Assembly (NCBI GenBank): GCA_947625195.1
Contig: CANQNK010000002.1
Coordinates: 1 to 64,000 of the forward strand
From: an uncultured Clostridia bacterium
GTDB lineage: Bacteria > Bacillota > Clostridia > Oscillospirales > Ruminococcaceae
Length of the DNA stretch: 64,000 nt
Direction: 5' to 3'
The translations under genes were made by a program, and so were the position numbers. The notes beneath the pieces were generated by a model. It searched no databases, was not told the origin of the DNA, and saw only the letters and a list, made by a program, of their open reading frames with translations. This document shows, piece by piece, positions 51,697 through 59,572 of this stretch; positions within the stretch are counted from its first letter, which is position 1; every line of letters begins with the position of its first letter.

Positions 51697-52824
51697 ATGT
51701 CAGTAAATATGAAAAATGTTTTGGGAATAGTATTTGCCAATATGCACGATATGACGGTCGAGTCCCTTACTCAGAAAAGAACGATGGGCTCTATTCTGTT
51801 CGGAGGAAGATACAGGCTTATTGATTTTCCTCTGTCGAATATGGTAAACAGCGGGATATCAAATGTCGGTGTTGTTACAAAGCACAACTACCAGTCGCTT
51901 CTTGACCATATGGGCAACGGAAGAAGCTGGGATCTTTCAAGAAAAACGGGCGGACTTCATATTCTTCCCCCTTTCGGAAGCAACGAGAGCACTCTTTACA
52001 GAGGACGCTTAGAGGCTTTGTACGGCGCTACAAGCTTTATAATGCACGCTCCGCAGGAGTATATCGTTATGAGCGACTGCGACGTGGTTGCAAATATAGA
52101 TTACAGACCTATTGTTAACTATCACGTTGAAAGCGGCGCAGATATTACTGTTGTCACAAGCACCGGAAAGCTTAATTCCTATGAGACAAGACAAAGCACT
52201 TTTATGACGGTTGACAGTCAAAACAGGATTCAGGATGTTTTGATTCACAGCGGACTTGAGGGAACAGGCGCATTGAACCTGAATATGTATGTCGTTAAAA
52301 AGGACCTGTTGCTTGATATAGTAAAGTCTAACATCTCAAAGGGACTGTACAGCTTTGAGAGGGATGTGCTTCAGGCAAAGAAAAAAGAGCTTAAAATAAT
52401 GGCTTATGATTATCAGGGCTACTTTAAGCAGATTTTCAGCATTCTTTCGTACTTTAACGCAAATATGGATCTTCTTGACGTTAAGAACTGCCGAACGCTG
52501 TTTAATACCAGCAATCCTATTTACACCAAGCTAAAGGACAACGCTCCCGTTAAATACGGTCTTGACAGCAAGGTTACAAATTCTCTTATCGCTGACGGTT
52601 GTGTTATCGACGGTGAGGTAGAAAACTGCGTGCTGTTCCGTGGCGTAAAAATCGGAAAGGGCTCGGTGGTTAAAAACTCAATCCTTATGCAGGATACGGT
52701 GGTGGGTGAAAATGCACAGATTGATTTTGCGATAACCGATAAAAATGTTATCGTAAGCAACGGAAGAAATCTGTCTAGCTCTGAAACCTATCCTATATAT
52801 GTTGCAAAGGATGCGAGCGTATAG
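51697..52824 (+). CDS. glgD: Glucose-1-phosphate adenylyltransferase subunit GlgD (regulatory)
   Basis: GlgC paralogue of 375 residues in which the catalytic GGxGSRL loop is replaced by VFANMHDMTVESLTQKRT, so it should be catalytically poor. The scaffold YRLIDFPLSNMVNSGISNVGV and the beta-helix end are kept. Family work shows GlgD boosts GlgC activity in the GlgC/GlgD complex. GGGAGGG is 11 nt before the ATG. The hairpin at 52833-52863 follows. Confidence 0.94.
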   Translation: MSVNMKNVLGIVFANMHDMTVESLTQKRTMGSILFGGRYRLIDFPLSNMVNSGISNVGVVTKHNYQSLLDHMGNGRSWDLSRKTGGLHILPPFGSNESTLYRGRLEALYGATSFIMHAPQEYIVMSDCDVVANIDYRPIVNYHVESGADITVVTSTGKLNSYETRQSTFMTVDSQNRIQDVLIHSGLEGTGALNLNMYVVKKDLLLDIVKSNISKGLYSFERDVLQAKKKELKIMAYDYQGYFKQIFSILSYFNANMDLLDVKNCRTLFNTSNPIYTKLKDNAPVKYGLDSKVTNSLIADGCVIDGEVENCVLFRGVKIGKGSVVKNSILMQDTVVGENAQIDFAITDKNVIVSNGRNLSSSETYPIYVAKDASV

Positions 52825-52832
52825 CTTAAATA

Positions 52833-52863
52833 ATTCAGCGGGGGTCAATGCCCCGCTGAATTT
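52833..52863 (+). terminator. Hairpin between glgD and glgA
   Basis: ATTCAGCGGGG and CCCCGCTGAAT form an 11-bp stem with a 7-nt loop and a short T tail. It may reduce rather than stop transcription into glgA, which begins 105 nt later. Confidence 0.7.
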
Positions 52864-52967
52864 GAATGTAAACCAAGGCGCATTATGAAAAGAAGCACGG
52901 TACTGCACAGGCAGTAATATCGAATTCTTTGCGATGTGACAACTAAGAAATCAAAAAGGAGATTATT

Positions 52968-54389
52968 ATGAACATACTATACACGGCATCAGAGGCGCTT
53001 CCGTATGCTGCTTCGGGCGGACTTGCAGATGTAGCCGGTTCTTTGCCGGCGGCGATCAACGCACAGGGACACGATTGCAGAGTGGTTATCCCTATGTACG
53101 GTCAGATAAAGGACGAGCTTAAAGCCGACCTTACGTTTTTAATGAACTTTACAGTTCCCGTGGCGTGGAGAAATCAGTATTGCGGGGTTTTTGCGGGGAA
53201 TGTGAACGGGGTTACATACTATCTGCTCGACAACGAGTATTATTTCGGAAGAAACGGGCTCTACGGCTTTTATGACGATGCTGAAAGATTCGTTTTCTTT
53301 TCGCGCGCCGTGCTTGAGCTTATAAGATACATTGATTTTAAGCCGAACGTTATAAACGCAAACGACTGGCAGACAGCGCTTGTTCCGGTATATTACGATA
53401 TTTTCTACCGTTATCAGTCTGGCTACGAGGATATTAAAACGGTGTTTACCATTCACAATATCCAGTATCAGGGAAGATACGGTCTTGAGCTTATCGGCGA
53501 TATTATGGGAATTCCGCTTTATCACACGGATCTGCTTTCCTACGACGGAGACGTTAACTTTATGAAGGCTGCGATCGAGGTTGCGGACAAGGTTACTACT
53601 GTCTCTCCGACGTATGCCAACGAGATATTAGACCCGTGGTATTCTCATGGACTTGACAGGGCCCTTGCAGGAAAACAGTATAAGCTTTGCGGATTTTTAA
53701 ACGGAATAGACCAAAACGTCTACAATCCTCAAACAGACCCTATTATTGCCAAAAACTACAGTCTTAAGGATAAGTCCGGAAAGAAGATATGCAAAAGGTC
53801 TCTTTGTGAAGAACTTGGAATTTCAGACGGTAAGGAGCCCGTTATCGGAATTGTTACAAGATTTGTTTCACACAAGGGGCTCGACCTTATCAAATACGTT
53901 TTTGAGGATATTGTAAATTTAGGATATAAATTTGCAATCCTTGGCAGCGGTGAAAAAATTTACGAGGATTTCTTTACCGAAATGCACTATCGCTATCCTG
54001 ACAGAGTGGGTGTTACGCTCGGATTTATTCCGGCACTTTCAAAGAAGATCTATGCGGGCGCAGATATGTTCCTTATGCCGTCCCAGAGTGAGCCGTGCGG
54101 CCTTGCCCAGATGATTTCTTTAAGATACGGCACTATTCCGATAGTAAGAGAAACCGGTGGATTGAAGGATTCCATTCAGGACGCAGGCGATCCGAACGGT
54201 CAGCTTATGGGCAACGGCTTTACATTTAAGACCTATAACGCACACGATATGCTTGACGCGTGCGCAAGGGCAAGAGGCTATTATGATAATAAGATGAAGT
54301 GGGGAAGGCTTGTAAATAACGCGTTTAAGCAAGACTTCAGCTGGGAAAAATCAGCAAAACTGTATATCGGTCTTTACGAAAATATGTAA
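52968..54389 (+). CDS. glgA: Glycogen synthase (ADP-glucose)
   Basis: GT5 glucosyltransferase of 473 residues. The N-terminal EALPYAASGGLADVAGSLPAA holds the ADP-glucose-binding KTGGL-type loop, here with Ala-Ser in place of Lys-Thr. HNIQYQGRYG and FLNGID follow, and the C-terminal lobe has MPSQSEPCGLAQMISLRYGTIPIVRETGGLKDSI with the catalytic Glu. AAAGGAG precedes the ATG. The changed first motif (SGGL instead of TGGL) is worth noting, although Ser variants occur. It completes the glgBCDA set; no phosphorylase gene is present here. Confidence 0.95.
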   Translation: MNILYTASEALPYAASGGLADVAGSLPAAINAQGHDCRVVIPMYGQIKDELKADLTFLMNFTVPVAWRNQYCGVFAGNVNGVTYYLLDNEYYFGRNGLYGFYDDAERFVFFSRAVLELIRYIDFKPNVINANDWQTALVPVYYDIFYRYQSGYEDIKTVFTIHNIQYQGRYGLELIGDIMGIPLYHTDLLSYDGDVNFMKAAIEVADKVTTVSPTYANEILDPWYSHGLDRALAGKQYKLCGFLNGIDQNVYNPQTDPIIAKNYSLKDKSGKKICKRSLCEELGISDGKEPVIGIVTRFVSHKGLDLIKYVFEDIVNLGYKFAILGSGEKIYEDFFTEMHYRYPDRVGVTLGFIPALSKKIYAGADMFLMPSQSEPCGLAQMISLRYGTIPIVRETGGLKDSIQDAGDPNGQLMGNGFTFKTYNAHDMLDACARARGYYDNKMKWGRLVNNAFKQDFSWEKSAKLYIGLYENM

Positions 54390-54457
54390 AAATACGGCGA
54401 ATAAAAAAGAGAAAAGCCGTAAAAAGATTTACATAAAATTGAATAGTTTAGCTTTGT

Positions 54458-54486
54458 TTGACAAAACTTATTAAAACTGGTATTGA
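54458..54486 (+). promoter_or_regulatory. Promoter of the secreted NlpC/P60-like gene
   Basis: TTGACA and TATTGA with a 17-nt spacer, about 40 nt before ATG 54525. Confidence 0.6.
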
Positions 54487-54524
54487 CTAACGGATGTTTG
54501 TGTACAAAAAAGGAGACTCAAAAA

Positions 54525-55988
54525 ATGATAAGTTTTAAAAAGAAAGCGATTAGCATTATCTTGTCTTTTACGTTGCTGGCTGCATTCACAATGCCGGCAT
54601 TGGCGTCTGCACAGTCCTCTGACGGCATTATGGTGACGATAACCAAGGAAATGCAGGTGGTGGACACCATGACCTTTAACGGAAAGACATTCAAAGCTCT
54701 TTATCACCCGATCTATAACATATCATCTGCTCAGGTGTTTTCCGATGAAACCTATTGCTGTGCCGCCCTTGTATCAAAGTTTTATAAGACGGCTTTCGGC
54801 ATAGATACCACTTATATGATGCCGGGAGAATTTCCACAGGCAAGCAACGCCCAGTTTGTTGAAACCGATAACCCTAAGGTCGGGGATATCTACGGAAGCT
54901 ATAATCACTGGGCAATTGTAAAGAATGTTTCCGGAACTACGATTACACTGTTTGAGCAGAATTGGTGTTGGCTTGGCGGAGATGACGGTAAAACTACTTA
55001 CGCTCAATATGCCAGAAAGGTAGATACCAATAAGCTTGACAGCAGCGAAAGATTTTTTACAACAAAAAGCGCGGCAGGTACTTCTAGTGCAAGTCAGAAA
55101 ATTGAAAAAATAAGTGTTGAATTTAAAAACATTGTAAAAAACGCTTTCAGAATTGTGCTTGAAAAAGCAAACGTTGACGGATACAAGGTTTATATGAGCG
55201 AAAACGCAAGCTTTAACAACAGTAAGATCGTAAGAAACAACGGAGCTGACAACACAACGGTTCGCTTTGACGGACTGAAGGCTGCAAAAAAATACTACCT
55301 GAAGATTTATGGATTCAGGTATATTACAAGAAGCGGAAAGGCAACGGAGGTCCTTTCCGAGCCTACATATCTTGAAGTCACAACAGAGGGAGAAACGCCG
55401 AGCGTTTCGCTTACCTATGCAAACACAACGTCTTCTGCAATGAGGATACAGCTTAAAAAGACAGACGCAAGCGTATATAAAGTATGGATATGCGCTGACA
55501 AAAGCTTTGCGGACGGAAAGACCAGATACAAACGCCTTGAGGGAAATGCAAATACTGAAACGAGATTTGACAATCTCTCTGTAAAAAGCGGTAAATATTA
55601 TGTGAAGACACAGGGGTGTAAAAAGATAAACGGCAAGTGGTATTATTCGGTACCGGTGGTAACAGAGGTCACACTTTCGCCTGTGCTTGACAACACAAAA
55701 GTCAAAACCATTGCCACATCTGAAAATGCCGTCAGGGTAGAGCTTGAGAAAAACATATCTGCTGACGGATATAAGATATGGATATGCAAGGATTTAAGCT
55801 TTGATCCAGGCCAAACACGACTGATAAGAACATCATCTAACGCCAAAACCTCGAACAGATTCGACTGCCTTGCGGTAAAACATCATACATATAAACTGAA
55901 ATTGCAGACCTATAAGTGGCACGATAACGGCGTAAGAATGCAGCCTGTGTACTCAAATGAAAACATTTACGACGCCAAACTCAAATAA
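54525..55988 (+). CDS. Secreted NlpC/P60-CHAP-like cysteine peptidase with fibronectin-III-like repeats
   Basis: Exported protein of 487 residues. The signal peptide (basic SFKKK, hydrophobic core, ALASA) is cleaved near residue 29. A papain-like amidase domain spans about 45-180: candidate Cys78/79 in TYCCAALVSKFY, His128 in NHWAIVKNV and a polar Asn146 in FEQNW. Three Fn3-like units of about 95 residues follow, with the recurring pattern GYK(V/I)(Y/W)-x4-SF and YYLK/YYVK. This suggests a peptidoglycan or glycopeptide hydrolase with binding repeats. GGAGA supports ATG 54525; the ORF track adds 14 residues. The target is unknown. Confidence 0.75.
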   Translation: MISFKKKAISIILSFTLLAAFTMPALASAQSSDGIMVTITKEMQVVDTMTFNGKTFKALYHPIYNISSAQVFSDETYCCAALVSKFYKTAFGIDTTYMMPGEFPQASNAQFVETDNPKVGDIYGSYNHWAIVKNVSGTTITLFEQNWCWLGGDDGKTTYAQYARKVDTNKLDSSERFFTTKSAAGTSSASQKIEKISVEFKNIVKNAFRIVLEKANVDGYKVYMSENASFNNSKIVRNNGADNTTVRFDGLKAAKKYYLKIYGFRYITRSGKATEVLSEPTYLEVTTEGETPSVSLTYANTTSSAMRIQLKKTDASVYKVWICADKSFADGKTRYKRLEGNANTETRFDNLSVKSGKYYVKTQGCKKINGKWYYSVPVVTEVTLSPVLDNTKVKTIATSENAVRVELEKNISADGYKIWICKDLSFDPGQTRLIRTSSNAKTSNRFDCLAVKHHTYKLKLQTYKWHDNGVRMQPVYSNENIYDAKLK

Positions 55989-56054
55989 AGATGTGTAACT
56001 TAACCACAGTCAGTAAGGCTGTCTGTTGAATTACGGGGCACACTGCCCGATAAG

Positions 56055-56089
56055 AAAAGCCGAAGAGCGATTATTGCTCTTCGGCTTTT
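56055..56089. terminator. Bidirectional terminator
   Basis: AAAAGCCGAAGAGC, 7-nt loop, GCTCTTCGGCTTTT. It lies between the secreted protein gene and convergent ispE. Confidence 0.92.
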
Positions 56090-56104
56090 ATATCTGTAAT
56101 CAAC

Positions 56105-56983
56105 TCATTCGTCAAGCAACACGCCGTATGGCTTTGGCTCAACAAGAGAGGAAAACGCAAATTTATTTTTAAGCTCTTTATATGCTTTCTCAGCGACGCT
56201 TTTTCTTTTATAGAGCCCGAAAACACAGCTTCCGCTGCCAGTCATCATAGAGCCGAACGAATTGCTTTTCATAAGTGCGTTTTTCGCGTCGTCAATGACG
56301 TCCCTGGACGTGATAAACTCAAGCACGTTAAACATATTTCGACCAAGTTTTCTGATGCTTCCCTGTGCAATTGAATCCAGGATCTTATCATGCCGGAAAA
56401 CAGTATGTATGTGCATTTTGTCAAATCGCTTATATGCCGCGTCTGTGTGCGACTGAGCGTCTGGCTTGAGCAAAACCGCGTGAAAATTTATCAGCGGTAT
56501 TAGGGGAGTTATCTTTTCGCCGATTCCCTCGCAAAGAGCTGTTCCTCCGCATACGCAAAAAGGAACGTCAGCTCCTACACGTTCGCCTATTTTCATAAGC
56601 TCCTTTCGTTTATAACCAAGCTCGTAAAGCTCGTTCAAGGCTACTAGAGTCGCCGCAGCGTCAGCGCTTCCTCCGCCAAGCCCTGCCGCAGAGGGTATGT
56701 TTTTCTTTATGTTTATCTTTACCCCTTTGGTTATCTCTTTATCGGAAATGTCAAAAAGCTTCAACGCTGCTTTATACACAACGTTTTTTTCGTCAGTGGG
56801 AATACCCTCTTTATCGCAGGTTATAAAAACGCCTTTTTCATCTATCTTTTCAAATTCAAGAACGTCGTGCAAGGAGATGCTTTGCATAACCGTTTTAATC
56901 AGATGATAGCCGTCCTCGCGAATTCCTGTGATATCAAGCGAAAGATTTATTTTTGCATACGCGTTAGCTGTTATCCTGTTCAT
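56105..56983 (-). CDS. ispE: 4-diphosphocytidyl-2-C-methyl-D-erythritol kinase
   Basis: GHMP kinase of the MEP isoprenoid pathway; 292 residues. It begins ITANAYAKINLSLDI with the catalytic-side Lys, has the GHMP loop PSAAGLGGGSADAAA and ends with MTGSGSCVFGLY. The length is standard. It follows the aminotransferase gene by 14 nt on the same strand and is probably cotranscribed. ATG 56983 is preceded by GGAGATG. Confidence 0.95.
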   Translation of the reverse strand: MNRITANAYAKINLSLDITGIREDGYHLIKTVMQSISLHDVLEFEKIDEKGVFITCDKEGIPTDEKNVVYKAALKLFDISDKEITKGVKINIKKNIPSAAGLGGGSADAAATLVALNELYELGYKRKELMKIGERVGADVPFCVCGGTALCEGIGEKITPLIPLINFHAVLLKPDAQSHTDAAYKRFDKMHIHTVFRHDKILDSIAQGSIRKLGRNMFNVLEFITSRDVIDDAKNALMKSNSFGSMMTGSGSCVFGLYKRKSVAEKAYKELKNKFAFSSLVEPKPYGVLLDE

Positions 56984-56997
56984 CAGACATCTCCGTA

Positions 56998-58164
56998 TTA
57001 TAGCTCATTTAAAAATTCGCCAATGTATTTGAGTGCGGTTTTAAGGTGCTTAAGAGAGTATGCATATGAAACACGGATAAAGCCCTCACCGCTTTCGCCG
57101 AAAGCGTTTCCCGGAACGACCGCGACGTTTTTAGAAAACAAAAGCTTTTCACAAAACTCTTCGCTTGACAGTCCGGTTGACTTTATGCTGGGGAATACAT
57201 AAAAAGCCCCCTTAGGTGTAAAGCAGCTAAGCCCCAGCTTGTTAAAGCCGTCAACTACATACCTGCGGCGCATATCGTATTCTTCCACCATTTCCTTAAC
57301 GTCGTTTCGGCAGGAGTTTAACGCCTTTATTGCAGCGTACTGTGAAACGGTGGGGGAGGACATAATTGCATATTGGTGTATCTTTAAAATCTCGCTGACC
57401 ATTTCTTTTGGTCCGCACAAATATCCAAGTCTCCAGCCGGTCATCGCAAACGCTTTTGAAAAGCCGTTTATTAAAATAGTGCGCTCTCTCATTCCCTCAA
57501 TTTCAACAATGGAAACGTGCTTTCTTCCGTATGTAAGCTCTGAGTATATCTCGTCTGAGAGAACGATTATATTCGTCCCTCTCAAAACCTCTGCAATATC
57601 CTCTAAATCCTCCCTGGTCATTATCGCGCCTGTCGGATTATTAGGGAAGGGAAGAATAAGCACCTTTGTTTTTTCTGTTATCTTATCTTTTAGCTCTTTC
57701 TTTGTGAGCCTGAAGTTGTCCTCGGCTTTGGTTTCTATCGCTATCACTTTTCCTCCGCAAAGCTCTACTATCGGCCGATAGCAAACAAAGCACGGCTCCA
57801 CTATCAGAACCTCGTCACCCTGCTCGACAACAGCGCGAATCGACAGGTCTATTGCCTCCGAGCCGCCAACCGTAACGATGATCTCGTTATCAGGATCGTA
57901 CTGAGTGTGAACTCTGTCCGAAACGTACTTTGCTATTTCACCTCTCAGCTCAGAAAGGCCTGCGTTGGCGGTGTAAAAGGTCTTTCCACGCTCAAGCGCC
58001 GTTATCGCCGCCTGCCTGATCGGCCACGGCGTTTGAAAATCCGGCTCGCCCACTCCGAGAGAAATTGCGCCCTTTTTGGTTGCGGCAAGGTCAAAAAATT
58101 TCCTTATGCCGGATGGCTTCATCTCGGTAGTGGCTTTGTTTATAACTTTACTGTAATCCATCAT
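56998..58164 (-). CDS. Class I/II PLP-dependent aminotransferase
   Basis: Fold-type I aminotransferase of 388 residues. The PLP Lys is in NGFSKAFAMTGWRLGY, Asp/Tyr in VLSDEIYSELTY and the phosphate-side Arg in GFIRVSYAYSL. It resembles Firmicute aromatic, aspartate or branched-chain aminotransferases; the specificity is not readable. ATG 58164 overlaps the stop of the Lrp-type gene as ATGA, so coupled translation is expected, and the regulator probably senses the amino acid handled by this enzyme. Confidence 0.9.
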   Translation of the reverse strand: MMDYSKVINKATTEMKPSGIRKFFDLAATKKGAISLGVGEPDFQTPWPIRQAAITALERGKTFYTANAGLSELRGEIAKYVSDRVHTQYDPDNEIIVTVGGSEAIDLSIRAVVEQGDEVLIVEPCFVCYRPIVELCGGKVIAIETKAEDNFRLTKKELKDKITEKTKVLILPFPNNPTGAIMTREDLEDIAEVLRGTNIIVLSDEIYSELTYGRKHVSIVEIEGMRERTILINGFSKAFAMTGWRLGYLCGPKEMVSEILKIHQYAIMSSPTVSQYAAIKALNSCRNDVKEMVEEYDMRRRYVVDGFNKLGLSCFTPKGAFYVFPSIKSTGLSSEEFCEKLLFSKNVAVVPGNAFGESGEGFIRVSYAYSLKHLKTALKYIGEFLNEL

Positions 58165-58640
58165 GGGCTTATAAGACCTCTCTCATCAATTATTTCGTCG
58201 CTTAAATCAACGCCGTTGTCCTTGTATTTTTTCAAAACAAAGTGTGTTGCGGTCGATAATATCCCGTCAAGAGGTGCCAAGCGCTGTGAAACAAAAAGAG
58301 AAACATCAAGAAGTGTTTTACCTTTTACTGTGACACCGAGATCATATGCGCCCGACATAAGCCACACATTTTCCACTTCATCGTACTGACCGACCGCTCT
58401 TGCTATTTCGTCAAAGCCGCTCTGTGCCTTGGGTGATACCTTAAGCTCAATGTATGCGGTAACACTGTTTTCCAAAGACGCACTTTCAGACAGTATCGTG
58501 CTGTATCCCTTTATAACGCCCTCCTGCTCAAGGCGCTCGATCTCAGAAGCTATTTCCTCTTCACTTTTTCCCAGCATTACCGCCAACTCTGAGTTTGAAA
58601 GCCTTGCATTTCTCTTAAGAAGTTTTAACAGAGATTCCAT
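58161..58640 (-). CDS. Lrp/AsnC-family transcriptional regulator
   Basis: Regulator of 159 residues. A winged helix-turn-helix occupies residues 1-55 (LLKLLKRNARLSNSELAVMLG, then IERLEQEGVIKGY), and the ACT-like RAM ligand-binding domain follows (AYIELKVSPKAQSGFDEIA, VWLMSGAYDLGVTVKG). Such proteins form octamers that respond to amino acids. It is the first gene of an operon with the aminotransferase and ispE. The promoter -35 overlaps an inverted repeat that may be its own operator. GGAGGC is 7 nt upstream of the start. Confidence 0.92.
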   Translation of the reverse strand: MESLLKLLKRNARLSNSELAVMLGKSEEEIASEIERLEQEGVIKGYSTILSESASLENSVTAYIELKVSPKAQSGFDEIARAVGQYDEVENVWLMSGAYDLGVTVKGKTLLDVSLFVSQRLAPLDGILSTATHFVLKKYKDNGVDLSDEIIDERGLISP

Positions 58641-58674
58641 TTAATATGCCTCCCGAATTATTGTGATTTTTCTA

Positions 58675-58703
58675 ATTATACTAAATTTGACAGATGGTGT
58701 CAA
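58675..58703 (-). promoter_or_regulatory. Consensus promoter of the lrp-aminotransferase-ispE operon with possible operator
   Basis: On the minus strand a perfect TTGACA and a perfect TATAAT are 17 nt apart. TTGACA-CCATC-TGTCAA is an inverted repeat covering the -35 and could be an autoregulatory site. Confidence 0.85.
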
Positions 58704-58756
58704 TATCAAGATCATTCCGTTTAGCGGTTAGTCAAAAAGATTATGTTAAAAAACTA

Positions 58757-59512
58757 CTACACACGGCTTGCAAGCTCGAATGCAATTTTAGCAGTTCTTT
58801 GTGTCAGATCTTCAGGCATTTTACCTAAAATTCTTGTGTCCCATTTATCCTCTGAAAGGCAGTCAGCTGTATATACAAATTGATACACCTCGACTTTCCG
58901 GAATTTTCCCACTGCCATAACCGATGCGCATTCCATATCAACCGCTATGCAGCCGTCGTTTTTCCTTGCCGAAAAATTGTTCTTTGTTTCACGGTAAACA
59001 GCATCGGTGGTCCATATCTTTGCCTTTATATGTGGTATGTTTAACTCGTCAAAAAGCTTTGACAGCCTGTCGGCAGTTTCAATTTCAATATAGTCGCTTG
59101 CAGGAAGATAATGATAGCTTGTGCCCTCGTCACGGTATGCGGCAGTAGGCACTATGTAACGGCCTGCTGCGATTTGTTCGTTAAGCGCTCCGCAGCTCCC
59201 GAAAAACAAAATCTTCTTTGCACCCTTAGCGATCATTTCTTCAAGCAAGCCGACGGCCGCCGCTCCTCCCAAAAGACTATGATAAAACGCAAGTTTCCTG
59301 CCGTTGTATTCCGTGCGGTATATCGGAATTATCCTTCCGCCCGTCAGCGTGGTCATTACGGAACAATTCACCATATCAAGCATGGCGTTCATCGTAGGCT
59401 CAGAAAAAGCGGCAACTGCGACTTCGGGGAAGTCAGGGTCAAAAGAAACAACTTGGCTGGGGTTGATTATAGCCTCGCTTTTTGAGTCGTAAGAATTTAT
59501 AATGCTGATTAT
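58757..59512 (-). CDS. Nucleoside phosphorylase, with no canonical start codon
   Basis: PNP/UDP phosphorylase-type protein. The ORF track gives 211 residues from ATG 59392, but the same frame stays open upstream and encodes about 40 more residues that read as genuine protein (IINSYDSKSEAIINPSQVV, then PEVAVAAFSEPTM). AAGAGGTG lies about 5 nt before an ATA at 59512, and no ATG, GTG or TTG exists between it and the in-frame TAA. I take 59512 as the likely beginning, with ATA (or ATC/ATT next to it) as a rare start, giving about 251 residues. Visible motifs include LLGGAAAVGLLEE, ILFFGSCGAL and VDMECASVMAVG, the phosphorylase Glu/Met site. It could also be a gene with a damaged start. Confidence 0.8.
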   Translation of the reverse strand: MISIINSYDSKSEAIINPSQVVSFDPDFPEVAVAAFSEPTMNAMLDMVNCSVMTTLTGGRIIPIYRTEYNGRKLAFYHSLLGGAAAVGLLEEMIAKGAKKILFFGSCGALNEQIAAGRYIVPTAAYRDEGTSYHYLPASDYIEIETADRLSKLFDELNIPHIKAKIWTTDAVYRETKNNFSARKNDGCIAVDMECASVMAVGKFRKVEVYQFVYTADCLSEDKWDTRILGKMPEDLTQRTAKIAFELASRV

Positions 59513-59536
59513 TAGTACACCTCTTTCTTAATTATT

Positions 59537-59568
59537 AAAACAGGCTGAATGATTTTTCAGCCTGTTTT
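59537..59568 (-). terminator. Terminator of purL
   Basis: AAAACAGGCTGAA pairs with TTCAGCCTGTTTT over 6 nt. It is symmetrical and sits 5 nt past the purL stop on the minus strand. It therefore lies between purL and the phosphorylase gene. Confidence 0.85.
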
Positions 59569-59572
59569 TATA

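Noticed and set aside
59111-59485. ORF 59111..59485 on the plus strand (124 codons)
   Set aside because: Antisense to the nucleoside phosphorylase coding region. Composition and lack of a ribosome-binding site mark it as a shadow.
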